Shown piece by piece: positions 28,193 to 38,389 of a stretch of 64,000 nt of DNA. The notes below the pieces were generated by a model that had not been told where the DNA came from, did not search any database, and saw nothing but the letters and a program-made list of their open reading frames with translations. This stretch comes from Candidatus Ornithobacterium hominis (GTDB lineage: Bacteria; Bacteroidota; Bacteroidia; Flavobacteriales; Weeksellaceae), in the NCBI RefSeq assembly GCF_951229915.1, contig NZ_OX579588.1, positions 248,001 through 312,000 of the forward strand, in the 5' to 3' direction. The translations under genes were made by a program, and so were the position numbers. Numbering within the stretch: position 1 is the stretch's first letter; each line of letters begins with the position of its first letter.

Positions 28193-28777
28193 ATGATTAC
28201 TTTTATCAAAGGAAGTGTTGTAGAGTTATCCCCAGCAGCGGTTGTGGTAGAAGCGTATGGGGTGGGGTATGAGCTGGTAATAAGTTTAAATACGTACACA
28301 GAATTAAAAAAGAAACCTGAAAATGTATTGATTTACACTTACCACCATGTGCGTGAAGATGCGGAAATTCTTTATGGTTTTGCAGGAAAGAATGAGAGGG
28401 AATTATTTCGGTTACTAATTACTGTTAACGGGATAGGGCCATCTTCGGCTATTTCTATGCTTTCTGGGCTTGATAGCCGAGAGCTGAGCAAAGCCATTTT
28501 GAATGAAAACGTGAATGCATTAAAGGCAATCAAAGGGATTGGTGCTAAAACAGCGCAGCGAATTATTTTGGATTTAAAAGATAAAATCGGTAATGATGAT
28601 ATGGAGTATTTAAATTCAGATTTACCTGTAAATAATATTAAAAATGAGGCACTTTCTGCCTTAGAAGTGTTGGGTATACCCAAGAAATTTGCTGAACCTA
28701 TTGTGCAACAGCAATTGAACGAAAGTCCTCAGAGTACGGTAGAGGAATTAATAAAATTAACGCTCAAAAAAAAATAA
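28193..28777 (+). CDS. ruvA: Holliday junction branch-migration protein RuvA
   Basis: 194 aa. DNA-binding subunit of RuvAB. The N-terminal OB fold starts MITFIKGSVVEL, two helix-hairpin-helix motifs follow (VNGIGPSSAISMLSG near 82-96 and IKGIGAKTAQRIILDLKDK near 117-135), and a C-terminal RuvB-contact domain ends the protein. ruvB and ruvC are not adjacent. sprA begins 4 nt after the stop, so the two are co-transcribed. Confidence 0.96.
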   Translation: MITFIKGSVVELSPAAVVVEAYGVGYELVISLNTYTELKKKPENVLIYTYHHVREDAEILYGFAGKNERELFRLLITVNGIGPSSAISMLSGLDSRELSKAILNENVNALKAIKGIGAKTAQRIILDLKDKIGNDDMEYLNSDLPVNNIKNEALSALEVLGIPKKFAEPIVQQQLNESPQSTVEELIKLTLKKK

Positions 28778-28781
28778 GGCT

Positions 28782-31700
28782 TTGAAAAAAAATCAGCTTT
28801 TTAGCCGCTTAAGCTTCCTGTTTTTTTTAGTTCTTATCAATGTTCCGTTTGCTTTTTCGCAAGAAACGTCAAAACAGGATTCAATTAATTTGAATCGCGG
28901 TATTTACCTACAATCACCATTGGGTTGGGTCGGGAAGTATAATGCCAAAACCAAGCAATATGTTCTTCAAAAAGAAGTGAACGGAAGGCCGATAGGTCTC
29001 CCTATTTATTTGACGAGAGAAGAATATTTGGAAGCCTTGCTTTCAGAAAATATTTCTGAATATTATAAACAAAAATCACAGTCTGTAGATATTCAATACC
29101 GTAATCGATTTGAAGATATAGAGAATAAAAGAACCGAATTTGCTGAAATTTTACCAAGCCTCCAGGTAAATAACAAAATTTTCAAATCTATATTTGGCGG
29201 GAATAAAATTGAATTAGTACCCAAAGGCTATGCTTCGATAGATTTAGGCGTGTTGTATCAAAACCTTGAGAATCCACAGCTACTACCTCAGAATAGAAAA
29301 AATCTGGCTGTTGATCTTCAGCAGCAAATCAGAATGGGATTAATCGGTAAAGTGGGAGAAAACCTACAATTAGAAGCTAATTATGATACCCAAGCTGGTT
29401 TTGCTTTTGAAAATAGGATGAATATTTCTTGGCGACCGAACCAAGAGGGAGGGGAAGATAGTATTTTACAAACCATAGAATTTGGGAATGTGAGTTTGCC
29501 GCTCAATACATCTTTAATCACAGGGGTGCAAAGTTTGTTTGGGGCGAAAGCGAAACTGAAATTTGGAAATACGTACATCACGACGCTTTTTTCTCAGCAA
29601 GAGTCAGAGAGTAAGCACATCAATGTAGAGAAAGGAAATGTAATCAGTCGATTTAAAATTTATGCAAAAGATTATGAGGCTAATCAACATTATTTTCTAA
29701 GTCAGTTTTTTCGTAATAATTATGATAAAAGTCTGTCTAGTTATCCGTTTATTTCTTCTCAGATTAATATCTCAAGACTAGAGGTGTGGGTAATCGACAG
29801 GGGAAATGCTAACCCAGAGAATAGAAGAGCAATTTTAGGTTTGAGAGATTTAGGTGAAAATAATTCAACTCCAGCGAATGCTGGTTTGTATAATCAGATT
29901 TCTAGCTTGCCAAGGATGAGAGATGCCAGCTTGATTGATTCCTCTATAGCTTCGCTTAATTTGCGAGATAGCGAGGGGAAAGCTTATCACATGGGAGAAC
30001 ATTATTTAGTACATGAAAATGTTCGATTATTAAACGCTTCAGAATATCAGTTTTACCCAAGTTTAGGTTATATTTCACTAAATCAAAAGCTGAATGACAA
30101 TGAGTTATTGGCCGTTTCGTTTCAATATACTTTGACCAATCAGCCAGGAAAAGTTTACTCGGTAGGTGAATTTTCTGACCAACAAAGTAGCTTGTTGATT
30201 GCAAAATTAATCAAGTCCAATACTTCTGTAGATGTAACTTCTCCTATGTGGAAGCTAATGATGAAAAATATTTATTCGCTAGATACTTATCAACTTTCAT
30301 CAGAAGATTTTCGTTTAAACATTCTCTACAAAAATACAGATTTAGGGACTGCAGATCTGAATTATTTGCCAGATACTTCGGTAGAAGATAAAACACTTCT
30401 TCAGGTACTAAATATGGATCGTTTGAATAGAAACGGTAAAGTCCAAGAGGGGAATAACAATCAGGGAGATGGACTTTTTGATTATCTGCCAGGAATTACC
30501 ATCGATCAGCAAAATGGAAAGATTATTTTTACAACGATTGAACCTTTTGGTAAAACCATAGAAAATAAAATCAGTCGGAATAAAGATAAATACGTTATAA
30601 ATGAGCTTTATACGCAGCTTCCAATCACATTTGAACAGAATGAGAAAGCCAATCGCTACTTCTTGCAAGGACAATATAAAAGCTCAGGGACAGGCGGAAT
30701 TCCCTTAGGGGCATTTAATGTGCCAAGAGGTTCCGTTAAAGTTTCTACCAATGGCAGAGAATTACTAGAGGGCGTAGACTATACTGTTGACTACCAGCTG
30801 GGGCGAGTAAATATTATAAACCAAACCCTTCTAGATAATGGAGCAAATATTCAAATTAGCTTAGAAAATCGTTCTACATTCAATATGCAAACAAAGCGTT
30901 TGTGGGGGCTAAATGTAGAGCATCGTTTTTCAGATAATTTTATTTTGGGCGGAACTTTTATGAATTATCAAGAAAAACCATTAGGTTCAGTTACAAAAGC
31001 GCAATATAATGACGAACCAGTGAGTAATTCCATTGTTGGAGCTAATATTCTTTACAATAGTGAATCGGAGTGGTTGACGCGAATGGTAGATAAAATACCG
31101 TTTGTAAATACAGATGCTAAATCCAATATCAGTTTTGCAGCAGAAGCAGCGTATTTGATGCCTGGGACCAATAATTCCATCAATAATCAGTCGTATATTG
31201 ATGATTTTGAAAACTCACAAACCTCTATTTCTTTGATGAGCCCAAATGCTTGGCAACTTGCGGCTACACCCATTAGTTCTACCGCCTTGCCTAATCATGA
31301 TTTTGACCCAAGTATTTTTAATCCAGATGATTTCAGCATTAATTACAATAGAAGGTTAATTACTTGGTATAATGTAGACCCACGTTTTTACAAGCAGAGC
31401 GGGAGCGGAGCTATATCAAATTCAGATTTGAGTAAACATAACTCTAGGAGAGTCAGTACGTTAGAGCTTTTTTCAGGGAGAGATATGAATGCTGGAACTA
31501 CAAATTATACCTCCACGTTTGATATTTCTTATTTCCCTAAAGACCGCGGCCCATATAATTTAAACCCGAATTGGAATACAGAAAACCAAAGAGATTTATG
31601 GGGAGGCTTAACTCGTGCTTTGCCCATAACAAATTTGGTTCAAAATAATGTAGAATATGTTGAATTTTGGATGATGGATCCTTATTTGGATGGGCTAGAT

Positions 31701-34700
31701 AACAACCCTGAAGCAAAAATTCTACTTCACCTAGGGAACGTGTCAGAAGATTTATTGAGAGACGGTAAACTTTTCTATGAAAACGGCTTGAATGCCAGCG
31801 GGGGAAATATACAAAATAACCGATGGGGGAAGCAGCCTACGAATCAAGCAGTTTTATATTCTTTTGATAAAGAAGAGCAAAACAGAAGAATGCAAGATGT
31901 CGGCTATAATGGGTTGACAGATGAAGAAGAAAAATTAAGACTTGGCTATAGTAATTTTGCTACATCACAAAATGAAGTTACAGGAGAAATTGACCCTGCG
32001 GCAGATAATTTTGTTTACTATATGGATAAAGCTTGGGAAAACCACCCCAGAGCCAATAATTTACCAGAGCGATATAAATATTTTAGAAACCCACAAGGGA
32101 ATTCACCCACAGGCAGCTTAGAGGCAGCAACAGCCGTACCCGATGCAGAAGATGTGAATCAAGATTATAATCTAGATCGTATTGAAAATTACAACCAGTA
32201 TACACTTCGTTTAGCCAAAGAAAATTTGAATTTAAACAATCCATTCATTGTTGATGAAAAAGCAACACCGATTCTGTTTGAAAACGGACAAAGAGGCGAG
32301 TCAAAATGGTATCTTTTTAGAATCCCATTGTCAGATTATGATGAAGATGCAGGTGCAGCTTCCCAAAATGTTCTCAACAATGCTCGCTTTATGCGATTAA
32401 TTTTAAAAGGCTTTAAAAATACAACAACTTTACGATTTGGTAGTTTTGACTTAGTGAGGAGTGATTGGGTAAAGTACCAAAAAAATCTATACCCAAACGT
32501 GCGCGCCAACGAAGGCACACAAGATATAGACAACACCAACCTATCCCTAGGAATAGTGAATATAGAAGAGAATTCTACAGCCATTCCACCCTATGTGACG
32601 CCTCCTGGTATTCAGCGAGAGGAAATTCAAAGCAGCGTAGGATTGCAGAGAAAAAACGAAGCTTCTATGGTCTTGAATTTAGCAGATTTAGCCACACAGG
32701 ATGCTAGAGCAATCTTCAAAAATACGACTCTAGACTTAAGAAGATATAAGAAATTAAAAATGTTTACCCACGTTCATGCCGGGGAAAATGGAACGCAACC
32801 AAATAATAATCTAAAACTATTCATTCGATTAGGAAGTGATTTGGTAGAAAATTACTATGAATATGAAATACCACTAGAGTATTCACCCATCACAGCCAAT
32901 TCGCCAACTTCCATCTGGCCAGAGAGCAACAGCATAGATATTGATACAGAAATTTTTAAAGCCTTAAAAAAAGAATACATTTCTTTAGCTTTAAATGAGC
33001 GATTTGGGAAAGAAGCTATTGCGGGGAGTGGAAAATACGTTTACATCAAAGGGAAACCTTCCCTAGGGAGCGTTTCAAGTTTGATGATTGGCGTAAGAAA
33101 CACAGGGAGTTTTAATGTGAAAAATGCTATTGTTTGGATAAATGAGCTTCGCTTGGCTGAAATTGATAATGAAGGCGGCTACGCAGGGAAAGCTACACTT
33201 AATATGAACTTGAGTGATTTAGCACAAATTACAGCGACTGGGAATATTTCCACATCAGGTTTTGGCGCTATAGACCGTAGGCCAGTAGAACGTCAACAAG
33301 AAGAAGTGAAGGCTTATGCGTTTAATGCCAACGTGAATGTAGATAAATTTCTCCCAGAAAAATGGGGTTTGAAAATCCCATTAAATTACAGCATTCAAGA
33401 AGAATTTATTGACCCCAAATACAATCCGTTGGATGATGATATAGAGTTCAATGAAGACCCAAGAAAAGAGCAACTGCAAAAAATTATTAGAACCTATAAT
33501 AAACGAACCAGTATTGCTTTCAATAATATTCGTAAAATCAAAACATCACCCAAAGCAGAAAAGCATTTCTACAGTATTGAGAATTTTTCAATTTCAGCAC
33601 TTTATAGGACTGATTATTTCAGAGATTTATATACGGCTTATGATTTGCGCAAAGATTTAAATGCCTCTTTGAATTACAATTATCAATTTAAAAGTTTAAA
33701 TTATGAACCTTTCAAAAATTGGCGAATGGTGCAAAATTCGATGGAATCTTCTAAATATTTACAATGGATAAAAGAAGTGAATATCAACCCGATACCGAGC
33801 AGAATTGGATTTAGGACAGATATTTTCAGAACTTATAATCAGCAATTATTCAGAGACCTCTCAGGAACCTTAAGCGCAGGAAATCAAAAATTATTGACCC
33901 GCCCTGTATTTTCCAATAACTTTTTGTTCAATTGGCGGTATAACATTGGTTTTGACCTTAGTAAATCTTTACGCATTGATTATAATGCAGCAACTAAAAC
34001 TCTCGCAGATTTATCACCCGTCAATGTAAAAAAGAATCTTATTTTCAAGGATTTACTGAGCATCGGTAGACCAGTTAACTACAGCCATGAACTGAGGATA
34101 AACTATCGCACACCACTGCATTTATTCCCTTATTTACAATGGCTGCAAGCAGATGTTGGCTACAATGCTTTGTATGATTGGCGAGCTCGATTGTCCAACC
34201 ACTCTAATGTAAATAATCAGTTTGAAGATTTAGGGAATTTAGCACAAAACTCTAGAACTTGGAACGTTAACGGGAATATGAATTTTGAAGAACTTTACTC
34301 GCAATTTGAAATTTTTAAAAGATTGGATGCCAAGAAAATAGCAAGAGAAAGAGAGTTGGATAGTCTACAAAACCTTTATTCTAATCTGGCAGAAAAAGAA
34401 CAAGGCTTTAGAAAAATTAATAATCTGAAAGTGAAATTACGAAACAAATATAGTTTCAAAGAATATTTACTTTTGGGTGCACAAAGCATTAAAAGAGCAC
34501 AATTTTCTTACAATAAAAATCAGGGAATTATCTTGCCTGGGCTTCTAAGCGAACCTAATTTCTTTGGCTTAGGTAAAAATAATTCAGGGCCAGATTTTGG
34601 TTTTATTTTTGGTTCACAGAGAGATTTGAGGAGAAAAGCAGTAGAAAACGGTTGGATAACGGGGAGCGAATACCTCACTGAACCTTATACGTCTACATTG

Positions 34701-35855
34701 ACGGAAGACTTTACTGCAAATTTACAAATTGAGCCAAGCCCATCTCTCATAATAGACTTAAACGGGCGACGAAATTTGATAGAAAACTTCTACCAGAGTG
34801 GATACAATGTTGTTTTGCCCAGGAATGAATACGGGTTTGAAAAAGCCTTTGGGAATCATCAACAAAACTTCACGACATCTACCATTAGTTTGACGACAGC
34901 AACGAAGAGTAAAGACTTCTTGTTTGACAGATTGGTGAAAAATGCACAAAAAATTTCAGCCTCAAAAGGGCGTCAGTACGATTTGCAAGATACCGATGGA
35001 GATGGCTTTGTGCAAGGCTTTGGTATAGCGAATGCAGACATTCTAGTGCCAGCATTTCTATACACTTATCAGGGAATAGACGTAAAAGAAAGGGGCTTTA
35101 ATTTTAAGAAAAACATACCTTTACCCAATTGGAACATTCGCTATACTGGCTTGACGAGAACCCCATTTTTATCAAAATATTTTGACCAGTTTGAGCTCAC
35201 TCACAATTATACGTCAACTTACACAGTAGGAGGAGTCCAATCAAATATTGACTATTTCTCAAATCCATATCCGCTAGACTCAGATGGCTCCATCATTACC
35301 GACTCATCAGGCAATCCAGTCTCAGGTTTAAATGGAAACCAAAACTTATACTCAGAGAATATTTATGGTAGCGTGAGTATGATAGAATCATTTGCTCCGC
35401 TTGTAGGCATCAGTATCAGGTTGAGAAATCAAATGCAAATCAAAGCAGAATACAACCGAGACCGATTCATGAATTTGAGTTTAAGTAACTTCACACTCAC
35501 CGAAGATTATAGCAATGAATATGTGCTCGGTTTTGGGTATCTTATACCTAAAGTTAAATTCAACATACGATACATGGGAAGCAAAAAAACCTTTGAAGGA
35601 GATGTTAACATACGAGCAGATTTATCTTTGCGAGATTCAGAAACCAGTATTCGTAGAATTCTAGAAAAAGATTTACAAGTAAATGGCGGACAGCAAATAT
35701 TTTCATTAAGAATTAATGCAGAATATTTATTGACTGATAATTTTAATGTAAGTTTGTACTACGAGCAATTAATGACAAAATATAAAATCTCAACAGCTTA
35801 CCCGCTTTCGACGGTGAGAGCAGGAATTAGAGCTACATTTAGTTTCGGAAATTAA
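28782..35855 (+). CDS. sprA: T9SS translocon / gliding protein SprA (Sov)
   Basis: 2357 aa, the expected giant size. SprA is the 36-strand outer-membrane barrel through which type IX substrates leave the cell; Sov is the Porphyromonas homologue. The start is TTG at 28782 (MKKNQLFSRLSFLFF...), the only one that gives a signal peptide; cleavage is near FAFSQ. The opening 'YLQSPLGWVGKYNAKTKQY' and FAGGN-type N-domain segments, long Asn/Tyr-rich barrel and C-terminal RATFSFGN fit the family. A DTDGDGF loop near residue 2070 may bind calcium. An AAGGCTT repeat overlaps the start codon. gcvH follows after 16 nt. Confidence 0.95.
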   Translation: MKKNQLFSRLSFLFFLVLINVPFAFSQETSKQDSINLNRGIYLQSPLGWVGKYNAKTKQYVLQKEVNGRPIGLPIYLTREEYLEALLSENISEYYKQKSQSVDIQYRNRFEDIENKRTEFAEILPSLQVNNKIFKSIFGGNKIELVPKGYASIDLGVLYQNLENPQLLPQNRKNLAVDLQQQIRMGLIGKVGENLQLEANYDTQAGFAFENRMNISWRPNQEGGEDSILQTIEFGNVSLPLNTSLITGVQSLFGAKAKLKFGNTYITTLFSQQESESKHINVEKGNVISRFKIYAKDYEANQHYFLSQFFRNNYDKSLSSYPFISSQINISRLEVWVIDRGNANPENRRAILGLRDLGENNSTPANAGLYNQISSLPRMRDASLIDSSIASLNLRDSEGKAYHMGEHYLVHENVRLLNASEYQFYPSLGYISLNQKLNDNELLAVSFQYTLTNQPGKVYSVGEFSDQQSSLLIAKLIKSNTSVDVTSPMWKLMMKNIYSLDTYQLSSEDFRLNILYKNTDLGTADLNYLPDTSVEDKTLLQVLNMDRLNRNGKVQEGNNNQGDGLFDYLPGITIDQQNGKIIFTTIEPFGKTIENKISRNKDKYVINELYTQLPITFEQNEKANRYFLQGQYKSSGTGGIPLGAFNVPRGSVKVSTNGRELLEGVDYTVDYQLGRVNIINQTLLDNGANIQISLENRSTFNMQTKRLWGLNVEHRFSDNFILGGTFMNYQEKPLGSVTKAQYNDEPVSNSIVGANILYNSESEWLTRMVDKIPFVNTDAKSNISFAAEAAYLMPGTNNSINNQSYIDDFENSQTSISLMSPNAWQLAATPISSTALPNHDFDPSIFNPDDFSINYNRRLITWYNVDPRFYKQSGSGAISNSDLSKHNSRRVSTLELFSGRDMNAGTTNYTSTFDISYFPKDRGPYNLNPNWNTENQRDLWGGLTRALPITNLVQNNVEYVEFWMMDPYLDGLDNNPEAKILLHLGNVSEDLLRDGKLFYENGLNASGGNIQNNRWGKQPTNQAVLYSFDKEEQNRRMQDVGYNGLTDEEEKLRLGYSNFATSQNEVTGEIDPAADNFVYYMDKAWENHPRANNLPERYKYFRNPQGNSPTGSLEAATAVPDAEDVNQDYNLDRIENYNQYTLRLAKENLNLNNPFIVDEKATPILFENGQRGESKWYLFRIPLSDYDEDAGAASQNVLNNARFMRLILKGFKNTTTLRFGSFDLVRSDWVKYQKNLYPNVRANEGTQDIDNTNLSLGIVNIEENSTAIPPYVTPPGIQREEIQSSVGLQRKNEASMVLNLADLATQDARAIFKNTTLDLRRYKKLKMFTHVHAGENGTQPNNNLKLFIRLGSDLVENYYEYEIPLEYSPITANSPTSIWPESNSIDIDTEIFKALKKEYISLALNERFGKEAIAGSGKYVYIKGKPSLGSVSSLMIGVRNTGSFNVKNAIVWINELRLAEIDNEGGYAGKATLNMNLSDLAQITATGNISTSGFGAIDRRPVERQQEEVKAYAFNANVNVDKFLPEKWGLKIPLNYSIQEEFIDPKYNPLDDDIEFNEDPRKEQLQKIIRTYNKRTSIAFNNIRKIKTSPKAEKHFYSIENFSISALYRTDYFRDLYTAYDLRKDLNASLNYNYQFKSLNYEPFKNWRMVQNSMESSKYLQWIKEVNINPIPSRIGFRTDIFRTYNQQLFRDLSGTLSAGNQKLLTRPVFSNNFLFNWRYNIGFDLSKSLRIDYNAATKTLADLSPVNVKKNLIFKDLLSIGRPVNYSHELRINYRTPLHLFPYLQWLQADVGYNALYDWRARLSNHSNVNNQFEDLGNLAQNSRTWNVNGNMNFEELYSQFEIFKRLDAKKIARERELDSLQNLYSNLAEKEQGFRKINNLKVKLRNKYSFKEYLLLGAQSIKRAQFSYNKNQGIILPGLLSEPNFFGLGKNNSGPDFGFIFGSQRDLRRKAVENGWITGSEYLTEPYTSTLTEDFTANLQIEPSPSLIIDLNGRRNLIENFYQSGYNVVLPRNEYGFEKAFGNHQQNFTTSTISLTTATKSKDFLFDRLVKNAQKISASKGRQYDLQDTDGDGFVQGFGIANADILVPAFLYTYQGIDVKERGFNFKKNIPLPNWNIRYTGLTRTPFLSKYFDQFELTHNYTSTYTVGGVQSNIDYFSNPYPLDSDGSIITDSSGNPVSGLNGNQNLYSENIYGSVSMIESFAPLVGISIRLRNQMQIKAEYNRDRFMNLSLSNFTLTEDYSNEYVLGFGYLIPKVKFNIRYMGSKKTFEGDVNIRADLSLRDSETSIRRILEKDLQVNGGQQIFSLRINAEYLLTDNFNVSLYYEQLMTKYKISTAYPLSTVRAGIRATFSFGN

Positions 35856-35871
35856 TTAAAAATTATATAAG

Positions 35872-36246
35872 ATGAATACCCCAACAGAATTAAAGTACAC
35901 CAAAGATCACGAATGGATAAAAGTAGAAGGCGATAGCGCTACCATTGGTATTACAGACTATGCCCAGAGAGAACTCGGCGATATCGTTTTTGTAGATGTA
36001 GACACAGAAGGCGAAGAAGTAGAAGCAGGCGAAGTATTTGGCTCTATAGAAGCAGTGAAAACAGTCTCAGACTTATTTATGCCAGTGACAGGAGAAGTCG
36101 TAGAACTAAATGAAAATTTAGATGATCAGCCAGAACTTATAAATACAGACCCTTACGGGAAAGGCTGGATTATTAAAATTAAAGTCACGGGAGATTTAGA
36201 AGACCTCTTAGATGCAGAAGCGTACAAAGACTTGGTGGGAGAGTAA
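35872..36246 (+). CDS. gcvH: Glycine cleavage system H protein
   Basis: 124 aa. The lipoyl carrier that shuttles the aminomethyl group between the P, T and L proteins. Lipoyl Lys is K63 in [11 protein letters not shown]. Start YTKDHEWIK near residue 9 is typical. Other gcv genes are not in the window. Its 3' end overlaps the next gene by 35 nt in a different frame. Confidence 0.96.
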   Translation: MNTPTELKYTKDHEWIKVEGDSATIGITDYAQRELGDIVFVDVDTEGEEVEAGEVFGSIEAVKTVSDLFMPVTGEVVELNENLDDQPELINTDPYGKGWIIKIKVTGDLEDLLDAEAYKDLVGE

Positions 36247-36586
36247 GACCACAAGAAAATATTTTTTTTATTTTTATTTAAGTCTTGTTTTATTTACTAC
36301 GCTTTTGCCAAGCAAGGAGCTAAAACAATCTTTTACAGATGGTTTTATATTTAATGGAGCAGATAAAATCGTACACGTTCTTTTATTCTTCTTCTTAGCG
36401 TTTTTCTATGATGGAGCTTTTGAGCAAAAAATAAGTTCAAAAACAATAGTCTTGATAATAATAGGATTATGCATAGAAGTTTTACAAGAAAAACTAAACT
36501 GGGGAAGAAGTTTTGAATGGAACGACTTATTGGCAGACGTGCTAGGAGCATTAAGTTACTTTTTTATAAAAAAAATAAAGGCTTAA
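36212..36586 (+). CDS. VanZ-like family membrane protein
   Basis: 124 aa with about four membrane segments. [18 protein letters not shown] (near 49-66) and [29 protein letters not shown], seen in two parts near 92-120, are the conserved VanZ-like core with DK..H and E..Q..D residues. The ATG at 36212 lies inside gcvH, giving a 35-nt overlap; no later ATG would keep the first membrane segment. The function of short VanZ-like proteins is unknown. A repeat copy covers its last codons and stop. Confidence 0.8.
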   Translation: MQKRTKTWWESKTTRKYFFYFYLSLVLFTTLLPSKELKQSFTDGFIFNGADKIVHVLLFFFLAFFYDGAFEQKISSKTIVLIIIGLCIEVLQEKLNWGRSFEWNDLLADVLGALSYFFIKKIKA

Positions 36587-36591
36587 AAAAT
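36572..36591. repeat. AAGGCTT iterated motif over the vanZ-like stop
   Basis: AAAATAAAGGCTTAAAAAAT with core 36578-36584; it supplies the terminal KKIKA codons and the TAA stop of the VanZ-like gene. Confidence 0.75.
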
Positions 36592-36690
36592 TTAAAATCA
36601 ATCAGTAAAATAAAATCTAAGAAAATTAAAAACTGAATATTTTGATTAATTAGAAAAATACACTACTTTAGTAGCTCAAAACCTAATCAA

Positions 36691-37512
36691 ATGGAAGTTA
36701 AAAAGACAGAAAAAGCGAATCTTGACCGCTCTAGTCTGCTTTACTTTTTGGTAGGGCTGAACGTAGTCCTTTTGGGAGTCCTAGGATTTTTCAATTGGAA
36801 AAAATACGAAACAGTACCTGTTGTAGAAGAACAAGTAGCAGAGATAGAACCGGCGACAGAGGCTGTGTTGATTGACATTCCCGAACCGGAAACACCACCA
36901 CCGCCACCAGAACCAGACGAGCCACCGCCACCACCGCCACCGCCCGTACCACAAGAGATAGAACAGGTGCCAGACCCGGTAGAGCCACCAAAATTACAGG
37001 AACAGAAAATAGAACCACCTAAGATTACAAGCGTTGCTAAAAGTACAGGTCCTACTAAAAAAGTAGATTTATCTGGCTTGAAAACAAAAACACAAGAAGC
37101 TCCCAAGGAAGAGCGTGTTACAGAACCTGTAACGGTGAATAGGGTTGCTGAAATGGCAATCTACCCTGGATGTGAGAAATTAAAAGGCGACAAAAGAAAA
37201 TTAATTGCTTGTTTCCAGCAAGAGATTAGTAAAGACATCCTACGCTATCTAGATATGGAATTTCCAAATGTAGATAAGCAATCCGTGGCTGTTCGTTTAA
37301 AATTTCACGTGACAACAGAAGGTTATATTGCCGACGTTGATCCTGAGATGGGTGACGATGTCTTTAAACCTCAAGCAAAAAGAGCTTTAGAAAAAGCAGC
37401 GGATTATCTAAAGAGAAAAGGAAATAAAATTGAGCCAGCAAAAATGGCAGATGGTTCAAATGCAACATTAATTTTTAACATCCCTGTGAAACTAAATAAT
37501 CCTAATTATTAA
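36691..37512 (+). CDS. Energy transducer TonB
   Basis: 273 aa. One N-terminal membrane segment (about 16-32, LLYFLVGLNVVLLGVLGFF), a Pro/Glu-rich periplasm-spanning stretch (about 62-110, with a PPPPPPP run) and a C-terminal domain with 'VAVRLKFHVTTEGYIADV' near 210-227 and a final PVKLN strand. This is the TonB layout. It would pass proton-motive force from ExbBD to outer-membrane receptors such as the one at 52959-55739. Cys residues at ~159 (YPGCEKLKG) match the Bacteroidota TonB subtype. Followed by a terminator. Confidence 0.92.
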   Translation: MEVKKTEKANLDRSSLLYFLVGLNVVLLGVLGFFNWKKYETVPVVEEQVAEIEPATEAVLIDIPEPETPPPPPEPDEPPPPPPPPVPQEIEQVPDPVEPPKLQEQKIEPPKITSVAKSTGPTKKVDLSGLKTKTQEAPKEERVTEPVTVNRVAEMAIYPGCEKLKGDKRKLIACFQQEISKDILRYLDMEFPNVDKQSVAVRLKFHVTTEGYIADVDPEMGDDVFKPQAKRALEKAADYLKRKGNKIEPAKMADGSNATLIFNIPVKLNNPNY

Positions 37513-38013
37513 AAAAAATGGATTAAAAATTCAGAAAAAGCCTGTATGTAACTTACAGGCTTTTGTGTTTTTATATAAAATAGAGATAATGAATTGAAAC
37601 AAAAATAAATGCAACAAAAACTTCTATCCACAAGGATTTTTAAGCAAAGAGATTATTTCAATAATCTTTAATTACAAGTTAAGCGACAGCAACACAGCAA
37701 ATAAGCGACTCGTAGCGAAATCAAATGAACGCATGACAGAACAGAATATATTATGGAAGAAGAATATTTGAAGATTCAAAAAATAATTAGTAACATTCTA
37801 TTAAGCGTGTGATTTTAAAAGATATATTTCAGATTTATTAATCTGAGTCTTTTGCCAAAAAGAAGGTAAATGAACAAGAATAATAATACTTCCATTTAGG
37901 GTAAGCATTGTTGATTTTTTATAAGAACTCCCAACACTAATTTATTTAATTATAACACATTTTTAGGACGCTACAAAAAAATAAACTAAATTTATATTGA
38001 AATAAATTCTTAT
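37513..38013. other. Intergenic region after tonB
   Basis: 501 bp. After the tonB terminator there is about 440 bp with no recognisable gene or repeat. A tiny frame of 19 codons at 37753 (MEEEYLKIQK...) has no support. It could be decayed sequence or contain a small RNA; nothing decides. Confidence 0.35.
37536..37566 (+). terminator. tonB terminator
   Basis: AAAAGCCTGTA (37536-37546) and TACAGGCTTTT (37554-37564) make a perfect 11-bp stem with a 7-nt loop, 24 nt after the stop. Confidence 0.85.
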
Positions 38014-38361
38014 ATGAAGCATTTTTTATTTATTCTATTTTTTAGTGTATTTTCTTTGGCTCAAAACAGCTCAGAAAATCATAGTCATAGAAGTGAAATC
38101 ATAAAAGAAAATAAAATAAAAGGTCTCGTTAAAATCTATCCAAATCCTGCTTCTACCATAATCGTGGTAGAAACAACTAAAGATGTGAAAATGAATAACA
38201 TCACTATTTATTCCTTATTGGGGAATAAAGTTTATGACGAAAAACTCACAAAAGAAAAAAAAATAACTTTAAATCTATCTAAAATAAAAAATGGTAAATA
38301 TTTCATTAAAATACTTTTAGAGAATAATGAATTACTCGTAAAGTCTTTTATTAAAAACTAA
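38014..38361 (+). CDS. Minimal T9SS type A sorting-domain protein
   Basis: 115 aa. Signal peptide MKHFLFILFFSVFSLAQ, about 20 polar residues, then a complete Por-type C-terminal sorting domain: VKIYPNPASTIIVVE, NNITIYSLLGNKVYDEKL, 'LNLSKIKNGKYFIKILLENN' and a final LVKSFIKN. Known T9SS substrates carry such a domain at the end of a large cargo; here almost nothing else is present. It may be a remnant of a larger substrate or a genuine mini-protein. The preceding 500-bp spacer would fit loss of an upstream part, but the intact signal peptide argues against simple truncation. Confidence 0.85.
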   Translation: MKHFLFILFFSVFSLAQNSSENHSHRSEIIKENKIKGLVKIYPNPASTIIVVETTKDVKMNNITIYSLLGNKVYDEKLTKEKKITLNLSKIKNGKYFIKILLENNELLVKSFIKN

Positions 38362-38389
38362 TTTTACAAAAAAATCTAGATTGCTATAA

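Noticed and set aside
36741..37106. Minus-strand frame with long glycine and serine runs
   Set aside because: It is the antisense of the proline-rich TonB linker; CCA/CCG codons read backwards give Gly. No start context or homology.
37753..37812. 19-codon frame MEEEYLKIQK...
   Set aside because: Too short, no promoter or homology that I can recognise.
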